6,196 bases of DNA, taken from an uncultured Selenomonas sp. GTDB lineage: Bacteria > Bacillota > Negativicutes > Selenomonadales > Selenomonadaceae. Within the stretch, counting starts at the first letter, position 1. Every line of letters starts with the position of its first letter. Shown piece after piece: positions 6,145-6,196 of this stretch. The position numbers and the translations under genes were made by a program. Location of the stretch: NCBI GenBank assembly GCA_937915915.1, contig CALGGN010000254.1:1-6196 (forward strand), written 5' to 3'. The notes below the pieces were generated by a model that was not told the DNA's origin, did no database searches, and was given only the letters and a program-made list of their open reading frames with translations.

Positions 6145-6196
6145 CCAGAATCCGTGAAATACGATATACGTAATATGTCGTAGAGCCGCATCATAT
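6145..6196 (-). repeat. Right arm of a perfect 52-bp inverted repeat
   Basis: This is the exact reverse complement of 3-54 and runs to the last base of the window, so the match may continue outside. It begins 65 bases after the rsmI stop, and the unique sequence immediately before it (6122-6144) shows no resemblance to the corresponding left flank. Together the two arms enclose the whole six-gene segment. Confidence 0.95.

Noticed and set aside
3..6196. Whole window as a linear replicon or transposon with terminal inverted repeats
   Set aside because: The cargo is core chromosomal genes in a syntenic order conserved across Firmicutes, and there is no transposase, integrase, terminal protein or replication gene of a mobile element. 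The repeats look like accidental or dispersed flanks.
1..6196. Circular element
   Set aside because: The ends match as an inverted, not a direct, repeat. Joining them would create a 106-base palindrome with a 2-base centre rather than a simple overlap, so there is no evidence of circularity.
1..6196. tRNA, rRNA, riboswitch or CRISPR array
   Set aside because: I saw no regularly spaced direct repeats, no cloverleaf-like sequence and no recognisable riboswitch core. Nearly all sequence is accounted for by coding genes.

Overview
The window is ordinary bacterial chromosome in gene content. It is a compact, all plus-strand run of five housekeeping genes behind one membrane signalling gene, from a moderately GC-rich Firmicute (Bacillota). 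The order yaaR-holB-ricT(yaaT)-trmN6(yabB)-rsmI(yabC) is the classic Firmicutes block known from Bacillus subtilis. RicT/YaaT and YaaR (DUF327) also point to that phylum. The GC-rich third positions and the large 7TM diguanylate cyclase next door suggest, by inference only, a Negativicutes/Selenomonadales-type organism rather than a Bacillus. No phylogenetic marker here settles it.

Layout: (1) 3-54 is one arm of a perfect 52-bp inverted repeat. (2) 78-1805 is a membrane diguanylate cyclase with a signal peptide, an extracytoplasmic domain, seven TM helices and a GGEEF cyclase domain. (3) 1789-1817 holds a probable promoter, with an exact TATAAT just after the cyclase stop. (4) 1854-2309 yaaR, 2316-3314 holB (clamp-loader delta prime), 3342-4466 ricT (Fe-S/RNase Y-associated factor with a long disordered basic tail), 4466-5206 trmN6-type tRNA adenine methyltransferase and 5213-6079 rsmI (16S rRNA C1402 2'-O-methyltransferase). 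Spacing is tight and several junctions look translationally coupled. (5) 6093-6121 is a hairpin that reads as an intrinsic terminator only on the minus strand, implying a convergent gene beyond the right edge. (6) 6145-6196 is the other arm of the inverted repeat. There is no gene-free stretch longer than about 120 bases.

The five genes form an information-processing operon: DNA replication (HolB), mRNA processing/decay (RicT), tRNA and rRNA methylation (TrmN6, RsmI), plus one protein of unknown role (YaaR). The cyclase makes a second messenger and probably belongs to a separate transcript that may read through.

I do not see a new biological system in the coding content. The feature least explained by the genes is the perfect inverted repeat lying flush with both ends. 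It is most simply a dispersed repeat at which assembly stopped, but an invertible segment cannot be excluded. Secondary points of interest are the unusual RicT tail and the cyclase's lack of an inhibitory site.
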